Below, piece after piece: positions 1 to 9,212 of a stretch of DNA of 64,000 nucleotides. The stretch lies in assembly GCA_000434195.1 (NCBI GenBank), contig HF994469.1:1-64000 (forward strand). Direction: 5' to 3'. The position numbers were made by a program, and so were the translations under genes. The notes under the pieces are model-generated. The model was not told the origin of the DNA. It saw only the letters and a list, made by a program, of their open reading frames with translations, and made no database searches. Within the stretch, counting starts at the first letter, position 1; every line of letters begins with the position of its first letter. This DNA is from Clostridium sp. CAG:780 (GTDB lineage: Bacteria; Bacillota; Clostridia; TANB77; CAG-508).

Positions 1-1
1 T

Positions 2-826
2 GTAACAATAAACATCAGCAAAACACCAGCCACAGAAAAATCAAGAGCAGTTATATTAACAGTAGATTCTGTGGAAGGAATGACAACAATCACAAACGAA
101 GAAGAACTTAATAATTTTATAAATTCACTAAATGAAGAACAAAAGAAAGAAATAATTAGAGTTGCTTATATACAGGATATAAATCTACAAGAGCCAGAGG
201 CTAATTGCAAGACATTTCAAGAAGCATTAGATTGGGCAAAAAAACTACAAATGCTTTCAGAGGCGACCGAAGATGCTTTCTGGACGACAATGTTAAACAA
301 AGGGGGACTAGACAACAATCTGAGGGGAGCACTATTTGGATTCTACTATAATGAAGATGCTAATATGATAGAAGGATACACTGTAACAAATCCAGTTAAC
401 GAAATATCTGATGAATATATAGTCACAGAAAATGGAACATATACATTTAAAATACAGGATTTGGTAACAAGAAAAATATATACTAAAAAAGTGGAAGTAA
501 ACAACATTGGAACTACTGCAGATAGTATGTATAAAATAGTAAAGGAAAATGAATATTCACCTATATTATTGCAAAGCACAGATACTAATATAGCAACAAC
601 GTTCGAAAAAGCATATATAAGATATAATAATGAAATAATAGATATAACGAAGACAATACAACATTCTGAAACATATGATTCTTTGCATAGTAATAAAATT
701 AAAGATTACCTAAATAAATTAGGAAAAGCTGATAGCCCTATCGCGAACACTAACCAACTGATAATAATCATAAAAGATAATAAAGTATATGCTGAAGAAA
801 TAAATATGGGAAGATGGGTAGAGTAA
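2..826 (+). CDS. C-terminal part of a probable surface protein (5' end outside window)
   Basis: The reading frame is open from base 2, so this is the tail of a longer gene; the GTG at 71 and the ATG at 80 are internal codons with no ribosome site before them. About 275 residues are visible. They are rich in Asn, Thr and acidic residues and include a stretch around GTYTFKIQDL near the middle that looks like a beta-strand of an Ig-like or bacterial surface domain. No enzyme motif, cysteine cluster or membrane segment is visible. A strong hairpin terminator follows directly. A secreted or cell-wall protein is the most likely identity, but this rests on composition only. Confidence 0.55.
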   Translation, partial: VTINISKTPATEKSRAVILTVDSVEGMTTITNEEELNNFINSLNEEQKKEIIRVAYIQDINLQEPEANCKTFQEALDWAKKLQMLSEATEDAFWTTMLNKGGLDNNLRGALFGFYYNEDANMIEGYTVTNPVNEISDEYIVTENGTYTFKIQDLVTRKIYTKKVEVNNIGTTADSMYKIVKENEYSPILLQSTDTNIATTFEKAYIRYNNEIIDITKTIQHSETYDSLHSNKIKDYLNKLGKADSPIANTNQLIIIIKDNKVYAEEINMGRWVE

Positions 827-844
827 AATAATATAAAAATACTA

Positions 845-876
845 AAAAGTAATACGACAAGTGTTGTATTACTTTT
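845..876 (+). terminator. Rho-independent terminator
   Basis: A 14-bp stem (845-858 with 863-876, one G-T pair) with a 4-base loop ends in a T-run. It closes the surface protein gene and isolates it from the hydrogenase operon. Confidence 0.85.
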
Positions 877-910
877 TACTTTGGATAAAATAAAAAACTT
901 CTTAAAAACA

Positions 911-939
911 TTGTATAAAAATGTCGATTTTGGTATAAT
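911..939 (+). promoter_or_regulatory. SigA-type promoter of the hydrogenase operon
   Basis: TTGTAT (911-916) and TATAAT (934-939) are separated by exactly 17 bases. They lie about 85 bases before the first hydrogenase gene and after the preceding terminator. Confidence 0.75.
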
Positions 940-1025
940 CAATTTGCAGTTATATTGCATCAAAAAAGATAATAAACTTAAAAGAAGATATAAACACAAA
1001 ATACAAATGTATAAGGGAGGAAAGT

Positions 1026-1523
1026 ATGGAGGAGAACAAATGCACAAATTGTGTTGATGAAAAGCTAAAGACAGAAATCGGAGAAATCTTAAAAAAGTAC
1101 AAAGGACATAAGGACAATTTAATTCCAATACTAAACGAAGTACAAGTAAAATATGGATACATTCCTAAAATTGCACAAATTGAAATAGCCAATTATTTAA
1201 ATATGGCGTTAGCGGAAGTGTACGGAGTTATAACATTTTATTCAAGATTTACATTAGTACCAAAAGGAAAATACAATGTTTCGGTATGTCTTGGTACTGC
1301 TTGTTTCGTAAAAGGTTCCAAAGAAATATTAGAAAGAGCAAAGTCGAAATTAGGAGTAGAAGAAGGTCAAACAACATCTGACGGAAAGTTTTCATTAGAT
1401 ACAACAAGATGTGTTGGAGCTTGTGGTTTAGCACCTGTATTTACAGTTAATGATGAAGTATATGGAAAAGCTACTGTTAAGAAAATGGACGAAGTTTTGG
1501 ATATGTATATGTCTAAAGAATAA
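1026..1523 (+). CDS. NADH-dependent [FeFe] hydrogenase, NuoE-like [2Fe-2S] subunit
   Basis: Thioredoxin-like [2Fe-2S] subunit that links the NADH-oxidising subunit to the rest of a cytoplasmic hydrogenase (HydC/HndA type). The four cluster cysteines are visible as Cys88 and Cys93 (VCLGTAC) and Cys129 and Cys133 (CVGAC), with the usual helical N-terminal domain before them. The length of 165 residues is normal for the family. AAGGGAGG lies a few bases before the ATG at 1026. It is the first gene of a three-gene operon with the NuoF-like and HydA subunits, which makes a hydrogenase role far more likely than a complex I role, since no other nuo genes are present. Confidence 0.93.
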   Translation: MEENKCTNCVDEKLKTEIGEILKKYKGHKDNLIPILNEVQVKYGYIPKIAQIEIANYLNMALAEVYGVITFYSRFTLVPKGKYNVSVCLGTACFVKGSKEILERAKSKLGVEEGQTTSDGKFSLDTTRCVGACGLAPVFTVNDEVYGKATVKKMDEVLDMYMSKE

Positions 1524-1562
1524 ATTTTAACCAAAGGCTAGTAGGCCATAAAGGAGGAAATT

Positions 1563-3464
1563 GTGAAAAAAACTATTGAAGATATAGAAAAAATACGCAA
1601 AGAAAAAAGAGAAGAACTAGATTTAAGAGTTAATGTAAATGCAAAGTGCAAAGAAAAACATATATTAGTATGTCATGGAACAGGGTGCACATCTTCTAAA
1701 TCAACTCAAATAATAGAAAACTTTAGAAAAATAGTAAAGAAAGAAAAGCTAGAAAATGTAAGAGTAATACAAACAGGATGTTTTGGTTTGTGTTCAAAAG
1801 GTCCAATTGTAATAATTAGACCAGAAGATACTTTTTATTCAATGGTAAAACCAGAAGATTGTAAAGAGATTATAAAAACTCATATAATGGAAGGCAAAAT
1901 TGTTGAAAGATTACTTTGCAAAGATATTGATGGAACTGTAGTAAAAAAATTAGATGAACTTCCTTTTTACAAAAAGCAGATGCGTATAGCTCTTAAAAAT
2001 TGTGGAGTTATAGATCCAGAAAACATTGATGAATATATAGCTTTTGATGGATTTAAAGCTTTGGAAAAAGTTTTAACAACAATGACAAGAGATGAAGTAA
2101 TAGAAGAAATTAGTAAATCTGGCTTAAGAGGTAGAGGGGGAGCTGGCTTCCCAACAGGAAAGAAATGGAGTTTTGTAAAAGCAGAGCCTGATGGTCAGAA
2201 ATATGTAATATGCAATGCTGATGAAGGGGATCCTGGAGCTTTTATGGACAGAAGCATACTAGAGGGTGATCCAAACTCTGTAATAGAGGCTATGGCGATA
2301 GCAGGATATGCTATTGGAGCAGATAAGGGTTACATATATGTAAGAGCAGAATATCCAATTGCAGTAAAAAGACTTCAAATTGCAATAGATCAAGAAAGAA
2401 AATATGGAATATTAGGAAAGAAAATATTTGGAACAGATTTCAACTTTGATGTTGAAATAAGACTAGGAGCGGGAGCTTTTGTTTGTGGAGAAGAAACGGC
2501 GTTAATTGAATCAATAGAAGGAAAACGTGGTCAACCAAGAGTAAAACCACCATATCCAGCACATTATGGATTATGGGGGAAGCCAACATTAATAAATAAT
2601 GTTGAAACATATGCAAATGTAACAAAGATAATTATAAATGGAGCAGATTGGTATTCTAAAATAGGAACAGAAACTTCAAAAGGTACAAAGGTGTTTGCAC
2701 TTGGTGGAAATGTAAACAATGTAGGTCTTGTAGAGGTTCCAATGGGAACAACATTGAGAGAGATTATATATGATATAGGTGGAGGAATACCAAATGGTAG
2801 AGAGTTCAAAGCTGCCCAAACAGGAGGCCCTTCAGGAGGATGTATTCCCAAAGAGCATTTAGATACAAAAATTGATTATGAAAGTTTAGCTCAAATTGGT
2901 TCTATGATGGGTTCTGGTGGACTTATTGTAATGGATGATACTAAGTGTATGGTTAATATAGCAAGATTTTATTTAGACTTTACAGTAAGCGAAAGTTGTG
3001 GAAAGTGTACACCTTGTAGAATTGGAACAAAGAGAATGTTAGAAATACTTGAAAGAATTTGTGAAGGAAACGGAACAGAGGAAGATTTATATAAGCTAGA
3101 AAGATTAGCATTCAATATTAAAAAATCTGCAATATGTGGTCTTGGTCAAACAGCTCCAAATCCCGTTTTAAGTACAATGAAATATTTTAAAGAAGAATAC
3201 AGAAGACACGTAATAACCTACGAATGTGAAGCAATGGAATGTAAAGCATTAGCTAAAATTGTAATAGATTCAGAAAAGTGTAGAGGTTGTGATATTTGTA
3301 AAAAAGTGTGTCCAGTTGGAGCAATATCTGGCGAACCGGGGAAAGTACACACAATTGACCAGAGCAAGTGTATAAAGTGTAGAAGTTGTATGCAAAAATG
3401 TCCGTTCAAAGCAATAGGAGCAGGACAAACAACACAAGTTGATATGTCAAATTTTCAATGCTAA
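1563..3464 (+). CDS. NADH-dependent [FeFe] hydrogenase, NuoF-like flavoprotein subunit
   Basis: Flavin and NAD(H) binding subunit of a multimeric [FeFe] hydrogenase (HydB/HndC type), 633 residues. Three parts are visible: an N-terminal thioredoxin-like [2Fe-2S] domain ([11 protein letters not shown] and GCFGLC), the central NuoF core with the glycine-rich [13 protein letters not shown] and the cluster motif SCGKCTPCR, and a C-terminal two-[4Fe-4S] ferredoxin domain ([12 protein letters not shown] and [12 protein letters not shown]). This fusion is typical of electron-bifurcating or NADH-linked hydrogenases and is absent from respiratory NuoF. The start is GTG at 1563 after AAAGGAGG. It lies 40 bases after the NuoE-like gene. 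Confidence 0.95.
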   Translation: MKKTIEDIEKIRKEKREELDLRVNVNAKCKEKHILVCHGTGCTSSKSTQIIENFRKIVKKEKLENVRVIQTGCFGLCSKGPIVIIRPEDTFYSMVKPEDCKEIIKTHIMEGKIVERLLCKDIDGTVVKKLDELPFYKKQMRIALKNCGVIDPENIDEYIAFDGFKALEKVLTTMTRDEVIEEISKSGLRGRGGAGFPTGKKWSFVKAEPDGQKYVICNADEGDPGAFMDRSILEGDPNSVIEAMAIAGYAIGADKGYIYVRAEYPIAVKRLQIAIDQERKYGILGKKIFGTDFNFDVEIRLGAGAFVCGEETALIESIEGKRGQPRVKPPYPAHYGLWGKPTLINNVETYANVTKIIINGADWYSKIGTETSKGTKVFALGGNVNNVGLVEVPMGTTLREIIYDIGGGIPNGREFKAAQTGGPSGGCIPKEHLDTKIDYESLAQIGSMMGSGGLIVMDDTKCMVNIARFYLDFTVSESCGKCTPCRIGTKRMLEILERICEGNGTEEDLYKLERLAFNIKKSAICGLGQTAPNPVLSTMKYFKEEYRRHVITYECEAMECKALAKIVIDSEKCRGCDICKKVCPVGAISGEPGKVHTIDQSKCIKCRSCMQKCPFKAIGAGQTTQVDMSNFQC

Positions 3465-3482
3465 AGAAGGAGAAAAAAGAGA

Positions 3483-5222
3483 ATGATTAATTTAAAAATT
3501 GATAATAAAGAAATAAGTGTTCCAGAAGGTACTACCATACTAGAAGCTGCAAGACAAGCTAACATAGACATACCAACTCTTTGCTATCTAAAAAAAGTTA
3601 ACGAAATTGGCGATTGCAGAATGTGTATAGTAGAAGTGGAAGGTAGAAAAGGATTTGCGACATCTTGTATTCAAAAAGTAGAAGAAGGAATGGTAGTTCA
3701 TACTCATACACCAGATGTATTAGAGGCAAGAAAAATGGTACTTGACCTAATAATATCTAATCACGCCAAAGACTGCTTGACATGTATAAGAAATGGAAAT
3801 TGTGAGCTACAAGCATTAGCTATAAAGTTTAATGTACTAGATGTAGAATATGAAGGAGAAAGAACAAAACACAAAATAGATGATAAGTCTCCTGCAATAG
3901 TGAGAGATTTTAATAAGTGTGTATTGTGTAGAAGATGTGTAGGAGTTTGCAAAAATATCCAAAATGTAGGAGCAATAGATTGTATAAATAGAGGATTCGA
4001 AGCTTGTGTATCAACAGCGGGCGATCATAGTTTGGCAGATGTGGATTGCACTTTTTGTGGACAATGTATAGAAGCTTGTCCAACAGGTGCACTTCATGAA
4101 AAAGATGATACAAAGAAAGTATGGATAAAATTAAAAGATCCAGATGTATATACAGTAGTTCAAACAGCACCAGCTGTAAGAGTTGCACTTGGAGAAGAGT
4201 TTGGAATGCCAATAGGCACAAATGTACAAGGCAAGATGATAACTGCTCTTAGAAGATTAGGATTTGATAAAGTGTTTGATACAAATACAGGAGCAGATCT
4301 TACGATAATGGAAGAAGCAAATGAATTTATAGATAGACTAAATGGAAAAGCAGTGCTACCAATGATAACTTCTTGTAGTCCCGGCTGGGTAAGATTTGCA
4401 GAAAAGAACTATCCAGAATTACTAGATCATTTATCAAGTTGCAAATCTCCACATCAAATGTTTGGAGCAATTATAAAATCATATTATGCTCAAAAATTTA
4501 ATGTTGACCCATCAAAGATATATGTAGTATCTGTAATGCCTTGTATTGCTAAGAAGTATGAGTGCACAAGAGAAGAAATGGAAGTAGACGGACTAAGAGA
4601 TGTAGATGCAGTTATTACAACAAGAGAACTTTCAAGAATGATTAAGCAAGGAAACATAGAATTTAATAAGCTTGAAGATTCTGAGTTTGATGATCCAATG
4701 GGAGAAGCAACAGGAGCAGGAGCTATATTTGGAACAACTGGAGGAGTTATGGAAGCAGCTCTAAGGACAGCATCTGATATACTAGAAGGAAAAAATCTTG
4801 AAAAGGTGGAATATGAGGAAGTCAGAGGAAAGGAAGGAATAAAGAAAGCTACATTAACAATTGCCGGAAAAGATGTAAATATTGCAGTTGCATCTGGTTT
4901 AAAAGCTGCAAGACAGATTATGGAAGAAATAAAAGGTGGAAAAGCAGAATATCATTTTATAGAGATAATGGCCTGCCCAGGCGGATGTGTAATGGGTGGA
5001 GGGCAACCTATAAAAAGCTCAAAGATTAGAAGTACAGTAGATGTAAGAAAGCTAAGAGCAGACAGTCTATATTCAATAGATGAAGCTAGCACGATAAGAA
5101 AATCACATCAAAATCCTACTATTATAAAATTGTATAAGGAATTCTTAGAAAAACCAGGAAGTAAAGTTGCTCATAAATATTTACATACAACATATAGCAA
5201 AAAAGAAAAATATAATATATAA
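3483..5222 (+). CDS. hydA: [FeFe] hydrogenase catalytic subunit HydA
   Basis: Reversible H2-forming enzyme of fermentative anaerobes, 579 residues. In order: plant-type [2Fe-2S] domain (Cys34, 45, 48, 62), the His-Cys3 cluster (His94, Cys98, 101, 107), two [4Fe-4S] ferredoxin sites (Cys146-156 and 189-199), then the H-cluster domain with all three signatures: TSCSPGW (Cys298), MPCIAKK (Cys353) and ACPGGCVMGGGQ (Cys498, Cys502). A small C-terminal tail follows, as in HndD-type enzymes. With the two genes before it this forms a trimeric NAD-dependent enzyme. Electron bifurcation with ferredoxin is inferred from family knowledge. Confidence 0.96.
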   Translation: MINLKIDNKEISVPEGTTILEAARQANIDIPTLCYLKKVNEIGDCRMCIVEVEGRKGFATSCIQKVEEGMVVHTHTPDVLEARKMVLDLIISNHAKDCLTCIRNGNCELQALAIKFNVLDVEYEGERTKHKIDDKSPAIVRDFNKCVLCRRCVGVCKNIQNVGAIDCINRGFEACVSTAGDHSLADVDCTFCGQCIEACPTGALHEKDDTKKVWIKLKDPDVYTVVQTAPAVRVALGEEFGMPIGTNVQGKMITALRRLGFDKVFDTNTGADLTIMEEANEFIDRLNGKAVLPMITSCSPGWVRFAEKNYPELLDHLSSCKSPHQMFGAIIKSYYAQKFNVDPSKIYVVSVMPCIAKKYECTREEMEVDGLRDVDAVITTRELSRMIKQGNIEFNKLEDSEFDDPMGEATGAGAIFGTTGGVMEAALRTASDILEGKNLEKVEYEEVRGKEGIKKATLTIAGKDVNIAVASGLKAARQIMEEIKGGKAEYHFIEIMACPGGCVMGGGQPIKSSKIRSTVDVRKLRADSLYSIDEASTIRKSHQNPTIIKLYKEFLEKPGSKVAHKYLHTTYSKKEKYNI

Positions 5223-5231
5223 ATAAAAGTA

Positions 5232-5265
5232 CGCCCAATACCTATAAACACTACGGTATTGGGCG
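5232..5265 (+). terminator. Hairpin after hydA with GCCCAA/TTGGGC base
   Basis: A perfect 11-bp stem (5232-5242 with 5255-5265) around a 12-base loop follows hydA. No good T-run follows it. The base of the stem resembles three other hairpins in the window (28305, 45989, 46529). Confidence 0.6.
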
Positions 5266-5283
5266 ATTTGGCCCTTGGGAAAA

Positions 5284-5312
5284 TTGACTTTATGTTACTA
5301 TTGTGGTATAAT
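5284..5312 (+). promoter_or_regulatory. SigA-type promoter of the first G+C-rich orphan gene
   Basis: TTGACT (5284-5289), 17-base spacer, TATAAT (5307-5312). The promoter is flanked by the inverted pair CTTGGGA (5274-5280) and TCCCAAG (5321-5327). Confidence 0.8.
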
Positions 5313-5363
5313 AATAGTAATCCCAAGAAATGGGACAAAAAATAATAAGGAGGAACAAACGAA

Positions 5364-5603
5364 ATGTTGTTCAAGGCAGAGGAAGTTGTTATCAAGAAGG
5401 ACGTTTTGCAGCGTGCAAACAAGTTGGTTAAGGCTTTCGAGAAGCAGCTGCGGGTATCCCCGCGGAATGGTATTTCTATCGGAAACTCTCTTGACGATTT
5501 CAACTGTGCGCAGTTTGTAGCGGCTACCCTGACGGAAAAGGGCTATGATGTGCAGGTTGAGAACGGTAAGCACCATATTACCGTTTGGGCGGCCAACTGC
5601 TAA
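5364..5603 (+). CDS. Orphan small protein of foreign base composition (cassette 1)
   Basis: A 79-residue protein that I do not recognise. The ATG at 5364 has AAGGAGG about 10 bases before it, and its own near-consensus promoter and a strong hairpin enclose the gene, so it is a real monocistronic gene. Its codon use (CTG, CAG, GCG, CGG) and about 45-50 percent G+C by eye differ sharply from the AT-rich neighbours. The protein has a basic helical N-terminus and ends near GYDVQVENGKHHITVW, likely a beta-rich end. It has no signal peptide or membrane segment. Three other genes in the window share this style (23951, 59235, 59637), although their sequences are not visibly related. Confidence 0.75.
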   Translation: MLFKAEEVVIKKDVLQRANKLVKAFEKQLRVSPRNGISIGNSLDDFNCAQFVAATLTEKGYDVQVENGKHHITVWAANC

Positions 5604-5619
5604 GCTACTCCAAACAAAT

Positions 5620-5648
5620 GACCCCTCTCAGCAATGCTGAGAGGGGTC
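5620..5648. terminator. Bidirectional hairpin between cassette 1 and the transglycosylase gene
   Basis: A perfect 13-bp G+C-rich stem (5620-5632 with 5636-5648) and a 3-base loop lie between two convergent genes. Confidence 0.85.
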
Positions 5649-5653
5649 GAACA

Positions 5654-6373
5654 TTATTTTGAATAAGTTGATGAATCAATCTGGGTATATAATTTATCAG
5701 CTTCTTCTTGAGATAATGTTCCAGTCTCTACCATAGAAGAAACAACCTTTTTTTGTCTACTCTGAGTTAAATGAAAGTTGATTGTTGGAGCGTAAAGGCT
5801 AGGAGCATTTGGAACACCAGCAAGCATTGTGGCTTCATATAAAGTCAAATCCTTTGCATCTTTATTAAAATATCCTTTTGATGCTTCTTGAATTCCGTAA
5901 TATCCATCTCCAAAATAGATGGTGTTAACATATAACTCTAAGATTTCATCTTTATTGTATTTTTTTTCTAAATCTCTACCAATTAAAAATTCTGCAACCT
6001 TTCTGTTAGAAACGTCTTTTTCTTTTATTAAATACAGATTTTTTGCTGTTTGCTGAGTAATGGTACTTCCACCCTCTTTAAAATCTTTTTGCTTAATGTT
6101 GCTAAAAGTTGCTCTTGCTAAAGCGATAAAGTCAATAGTTCCGTGAGAATAGAATCTTCTATCTTCAACTGACACAACAGCATCTTTATAGTAAGTTGGA
6201 AGGCTATTTAACTTAATAAAATTTGAATTTTCTCTTACAAAAGACACTTTATTTTCAAGACTTATTTCTGAAAGTTTTTCTTTATATAGTTTGTTACCAT
6301 TTAAATAAAGCACGCTTCCGACAATTATAATAATAACAAGAATAAATAACAATAATCTTCTAATAAACTTCAT
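5654..6373 (-). CDS. mtgA: Monofunctional peptidoglycan glycosyltransferase
   Basis: GT51 transglycosylase that polymerises lipid II into glycan strands at the outer face of the membrane. Residues 5-24 are a single N-terminal membrane anchor. The two hallmark motifs are present: SVEDRRFYSHG with catalytic Glu70, and EGGSTITQQTAKNLYL around residues 100-115. At 239 residues it has only the glycosyltransferase domain and no penicillin-binding transpeptidase domain. The start at 6373 is preceded by GGGGGAAT on the minus strand. It is convergent with cassette 1 and divergent from glgP. Confidence 0.9.
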   Translation of the reverse strand: MKFIRRLLLFILVIIIIVGSVLYLNGNKLYKEKLSEISLENKVSFVRENSNFIKLNSLPTYYKDAVVSVEDRRFYSHGTIDFIALARATFSNIKQKDFKEGGSTITQQTAKNLYLIKEKDVSNRKVAEFLIGRDLEKKYNKDEILELYVNTIYFGDGYYGIQEASKGYFNKDAKDLTLYEATMLAGVPNAPSLYAPTINFHLTQSRQKKVVSSMVETGTLSQEEADKLYTQIDSSTYSK

Positions 6374-6500
6374 AAATTCCCCCTAAAATTATTATATAAA
6401 TATTATAACACAAAATATGGCGAAAAAGGAAGAAATTTGTTAAAGAAATATTCAGAAATTTGCAAAAAACACTTGCAAATTTTTTTCTATTAATAGATAA

Positions 6501-6506
6501 TATAAT
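6501..6506 (+). promoter_or_regulatory. Likely -10 element for glgP
   Basis: TATAAT lies 54 bases before the glgP start. The nearest -35-like hexamer, TTGCAA at 6473, is 22 bases away, too far for a standard SigA spacer, so only the -10 is supported. Confidence 0.4.
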
Positions 6507-6560
6507 GGAAAATGTTAAACAGAAAGAAAAGATTGCAAAGTTACGAAGGAGGAATTGTCA

Positions 6561-9134
6561 ATGTACATTTTTAATAAAATAACGGTAACACCACAATTAC
6601 CAGAGAGAATAAATAAGTTACCAGAAATAGCAGGAAATTTATGGTGGGCTTGGAATACAGATTTCTTAAAATTGTTTAAGAAAATGGATATAGATCTATG
6701 GGAAAGTGTTAATAAAAATCCAGTTAAATTTTTGAAACTAGTATCGCAAGAAAAACTAGAAGCAATGGCAGAAGACCCAGAATTTCTAAAAGAGTATGAT
6801 AAATTTGTTAATAATTTTGAAGATTATATGAGTAGTAAAAATACTTGGTTTAAGAAAAACTACCCAGAGAATAAAAATGATTTGATAGCATATTTCTCGG
6901 CTGAATATGGGCTAGACCAAATACTTCCAATATATTCAGGCGGTTTGGGAATGTTGTCAGGAGATCATTTAAAATCAGCAAGTGATTTAGGTATTCCACT
7001 TGTAGCAATAGGACTTTTATATAAACAAGGGTTCATGCATCAGAGAATTAATGGAAATGGACAACAAGTTGAAGAATATATAGACAACGACTGGGATTCT
7101 TTACCTGTATATCCTGTAAAAGATGTAGAAGGAAAAGATTTGTTGGTGTCGGTAAAATTACCTAAGAAAAAATTATATTTAAAAGTATGGCAAATAAATG
7201 TTGGAAGAGTTAAATTATATTTAATGGATTCAGACATAGATGCAAATATACCAGAATATAGAAGTGTTACAGCAAATCTATATGGAGGTAACCAAGAAAC
7301 AAGAATTCAACAAGAAATAGTTTTAGGAATGGCAGGAACAAGCTTACTTAGAGTGTTAGGCTTAAATCCTACTGTATACCACATGAATGAAGGACATTCA
7401 GCTTTCTTAATATTAGAACTAATGAAAAATATAATCAAAGAAAAAGAAGTATCATTTGATGTGGCAGGAGAGATAGTGTCTTCAAAGACAGTGTTTACAA
7501 CACATACACCAGTTCCGGCTGGAAATGATATATTCCCACTTAATTTGGTTGAAGAGTATTTTAAAGATTATTGGAAGAGATATTCAATATCAAAAGAAGA
7601 TTTCTTTAGATTAGGAATGAAACCAAACGCAGATTTAGCAACATCTGGGTTTAATATGGGAATATTAGCCCTTAAATATGCTGGTAAAAAGAACGGAGTT
7701 AGTAAGCTACATGGAGCTGTTTCAAGAGAACTATTTGGAGAAGTTTGGCCTAATATTGCAGCAAATGAATCACCTATAACATATGTTACAAATGGAGTTC
7801 ATACATGTACATGGTTGGCGCCAAATATTAAAAAATTATACAATAAATATCTAAAACCATATTGGCAAGATGATATTCAAAATGATAATACATGGCAAAA
7901 AGTAGCAGATATTCCTGATAAAGAATTGTGGAATGCTCATTATGATAGAAAAGTAAAACTTTTAAAATTAGTAAAAGACAATATAACAACAAGAATGAAA
8001 AGAGAAGGATATCGCTATGACGAAATAAACAAAATAACTTCTCAACTTAATCCGAATGCATTAACAATAGGATTTGCAAGAAGATTTGCAACTTACAAAA
8101 GAGCAACATTGATATTTAAAGATTTAGAAAGAATAACTCAAATTCTAAATAATGCAGAAAGACCAATGCAGATAATATTTGCAGGAAAAGCACATCCTTC
8201 TGATGGAGGCGGAAAAGATTTAATAAAATTCATACATGATATATCAATGAAACCTCAATTTAAAGGAAAGATATTCTTGCTAGAAAATTACAACATGGAA
8301 CTTTCTAAGCACTTGGTAAGCGGTGTTGATGTTTGGCTAAATACGCCAAGAAGACCAATGGAAGCTTCTGGAACAAGTGGACAAAAAGCTGCTGCAAATG
8401 GAGTTATAAACTTTAGTATATCAGATGGATGGTGGGCAGAAGGATATAACCAAAAAAATGGATGGGTAATTGGAACAAATGCAGAGTACTCTTCTTATGA
8501 AGAACAAGACAATGCTGATAGTGAAAGCATTTATCAAACATTAGAAAATAAAATAATTCCAACATATTATGCAAAAGATACAAACGGACTATCAAAAAAA
8601 TGGATAGAGATTATGAAAAACTCTATAATGTCAAATGCTGGTAGATACAGCACTTCAAGAATGTTGATAGACTATGTTTCTAAACTATACATACCACTTT
8701 GTAATTTGTACAATAAATATTACACAGACTTGTCTGCTGTTGGAGAATTTAACACATGGAAGAATAATGTAACATTAAATTGGAAAAATATAATTATAAA
8801 ACAAGAAAAAGGCAATCTTGATAATATGACAATAGATGCAGGAAATAAAATAACTGTAAAATGTAAAGTTACACTTCCAAATATTTCGGTAGATAGTGTT
8901 GAAGCACAAGTTTATTATGGACAAATAATGGATGATGGAATAGTTGACAATATCTCTATAATACCAATGACATTAATAAACTCAGATGATGAAAATAAAG
9001 AATATGAGTATCAAGCGACAATAGAATTAATGACAGGTGGAAATTATGGTTATACATTTAGAGTAATGCCAAAAAATGATATGATACTAGACTCAGCAAA
9101 TCTAGATTTAATAAAATGGATAACAAAGGAATAA
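6561..9134 (+). CDS. glgP: Alpha-glucan (glycogen) phosphorylase
   Basis: PLP-dependent GT35 enzyme that releases glucose-1-phosphate from glycogen or maltodextrin, about 857 residues. The N-terminus (LPEIAGNLWWAWN) is the DUF3417-type domain of the shorter bacterial and archaeal phosphorylases. GGLGMLSGDHLKSASD and HMNEGHSAFL mark the catalytic core, and EASGTSGQKAAANG holds the PLP-binding lysine. I prefer the ATG at 6561, 8 bases after AAGGAGG; a TTG at 6555 would be too close to it. A C-terminal segment of roughly 110 residues resembles the extra beta-domain of this subfamily. It is a single-gene unit with its own terminator, and no other glycogen genes are in the window. Confidence 0.93.
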   Translation: MYIFNKITVTPQLPERINKLPEIAGNLWWAWNTDFLKLFKKMDIDLWESVNKNPVKFLKLVSQEKLEAMAEDPEFLKEYDKFVNNFEDYMSSKNTWFKKNYPENKNDLIAYFSAEYGLDQILPIYSGGLGMLSGDHLKSASDLGIPLVAIGLLYKQGFMHQRINGNGQQVEEYIDNDWDSLPVYPVKDVEGKDLLVSVKLPKKKLYLKVWQINVGRVKLYLMDSDIDANIPEYRSVTANLYGGNQETRIQQEIVLGMAGTSLLRVLGLNPTVYHMNEGHSAFLILELMKNIIKEKEVSFDVAGEIVSSKTVFTTHTPVPAGNDIFPLNLVEEYFKDYWKRYSISKEDFFRLGMKPNADLATSGFNMGILALKYAGKKNGVSKLHGAVSRELFGEVWPNIAANESPITYVTNGVHTCTWLAPNIKKLYNKYLKPYWQDDIQNDNTWQKVADIPDKELWNAHYDRKVKLLKLVKDNITTRMKREGYRYDEINKITSQLNPNALTIGFARRFATYKRATLIFKDLERITQILNNAERPMQIIFAGKAHPSDGGGKDLIKFIHDISMKPQFKGKIFLLENYNMELSKHLVSGVDVWLNTPRRPMEASGTSGQKAAANGVINFSISDGWWAEGYNQKNGWVIGTNAEYSSYEEQDNADSESIYQTLENKIIPTYYAKDTNGLSKKWIEIMKNSIMSNAGRYSTSRMLIDYVSKLYIPLCNLYNKYYTDLSAVGEFNTWKNNVTLNWKNIIIKQEKGNLDNMTIDAGNKITVKCKVTLPNISVDSVEAQVYYGQIMDDGIVDNISIIPMTLINSDDENKEYEYQATIELMTGGNYGYTFRVMPKNDMILDSANLDLIKWITKE

Positions 9135-9141
9135 AAGTACC

Positions 9142-9168
9142 AAAAAGCCTTGACATTCAAGGCTTTTT
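9142..9168 (+). terminator. Rho-independent terminator after glgP
   Basis: A perfect 12-bp stem (9142-9153 with 9157-9168), 3-base loop, with the T-run forming part of the stem. Confidence 0.85.
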
Positions 9169-9212
9169 ATGTAATAATAAGAAAGTAATTTTTATAAAAG
9201 GAGGTATGTTTC

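Noticed and set aside
346..579. Many long minus-strand ORFs opposite real genes
   Set aside because: They are Leu/Ile/Phe-rich, lack ribosome sites and lie wholly opposite well-supported genes, as expected for AT-rich DNA.
9135..9212. T-box leader before lysS or hisS
   Set aside because: The lysS gap is only 78 bases with a terminator in it and hisS follows its neighbour by 15 bases; neither has the T-box sequence or room for it.
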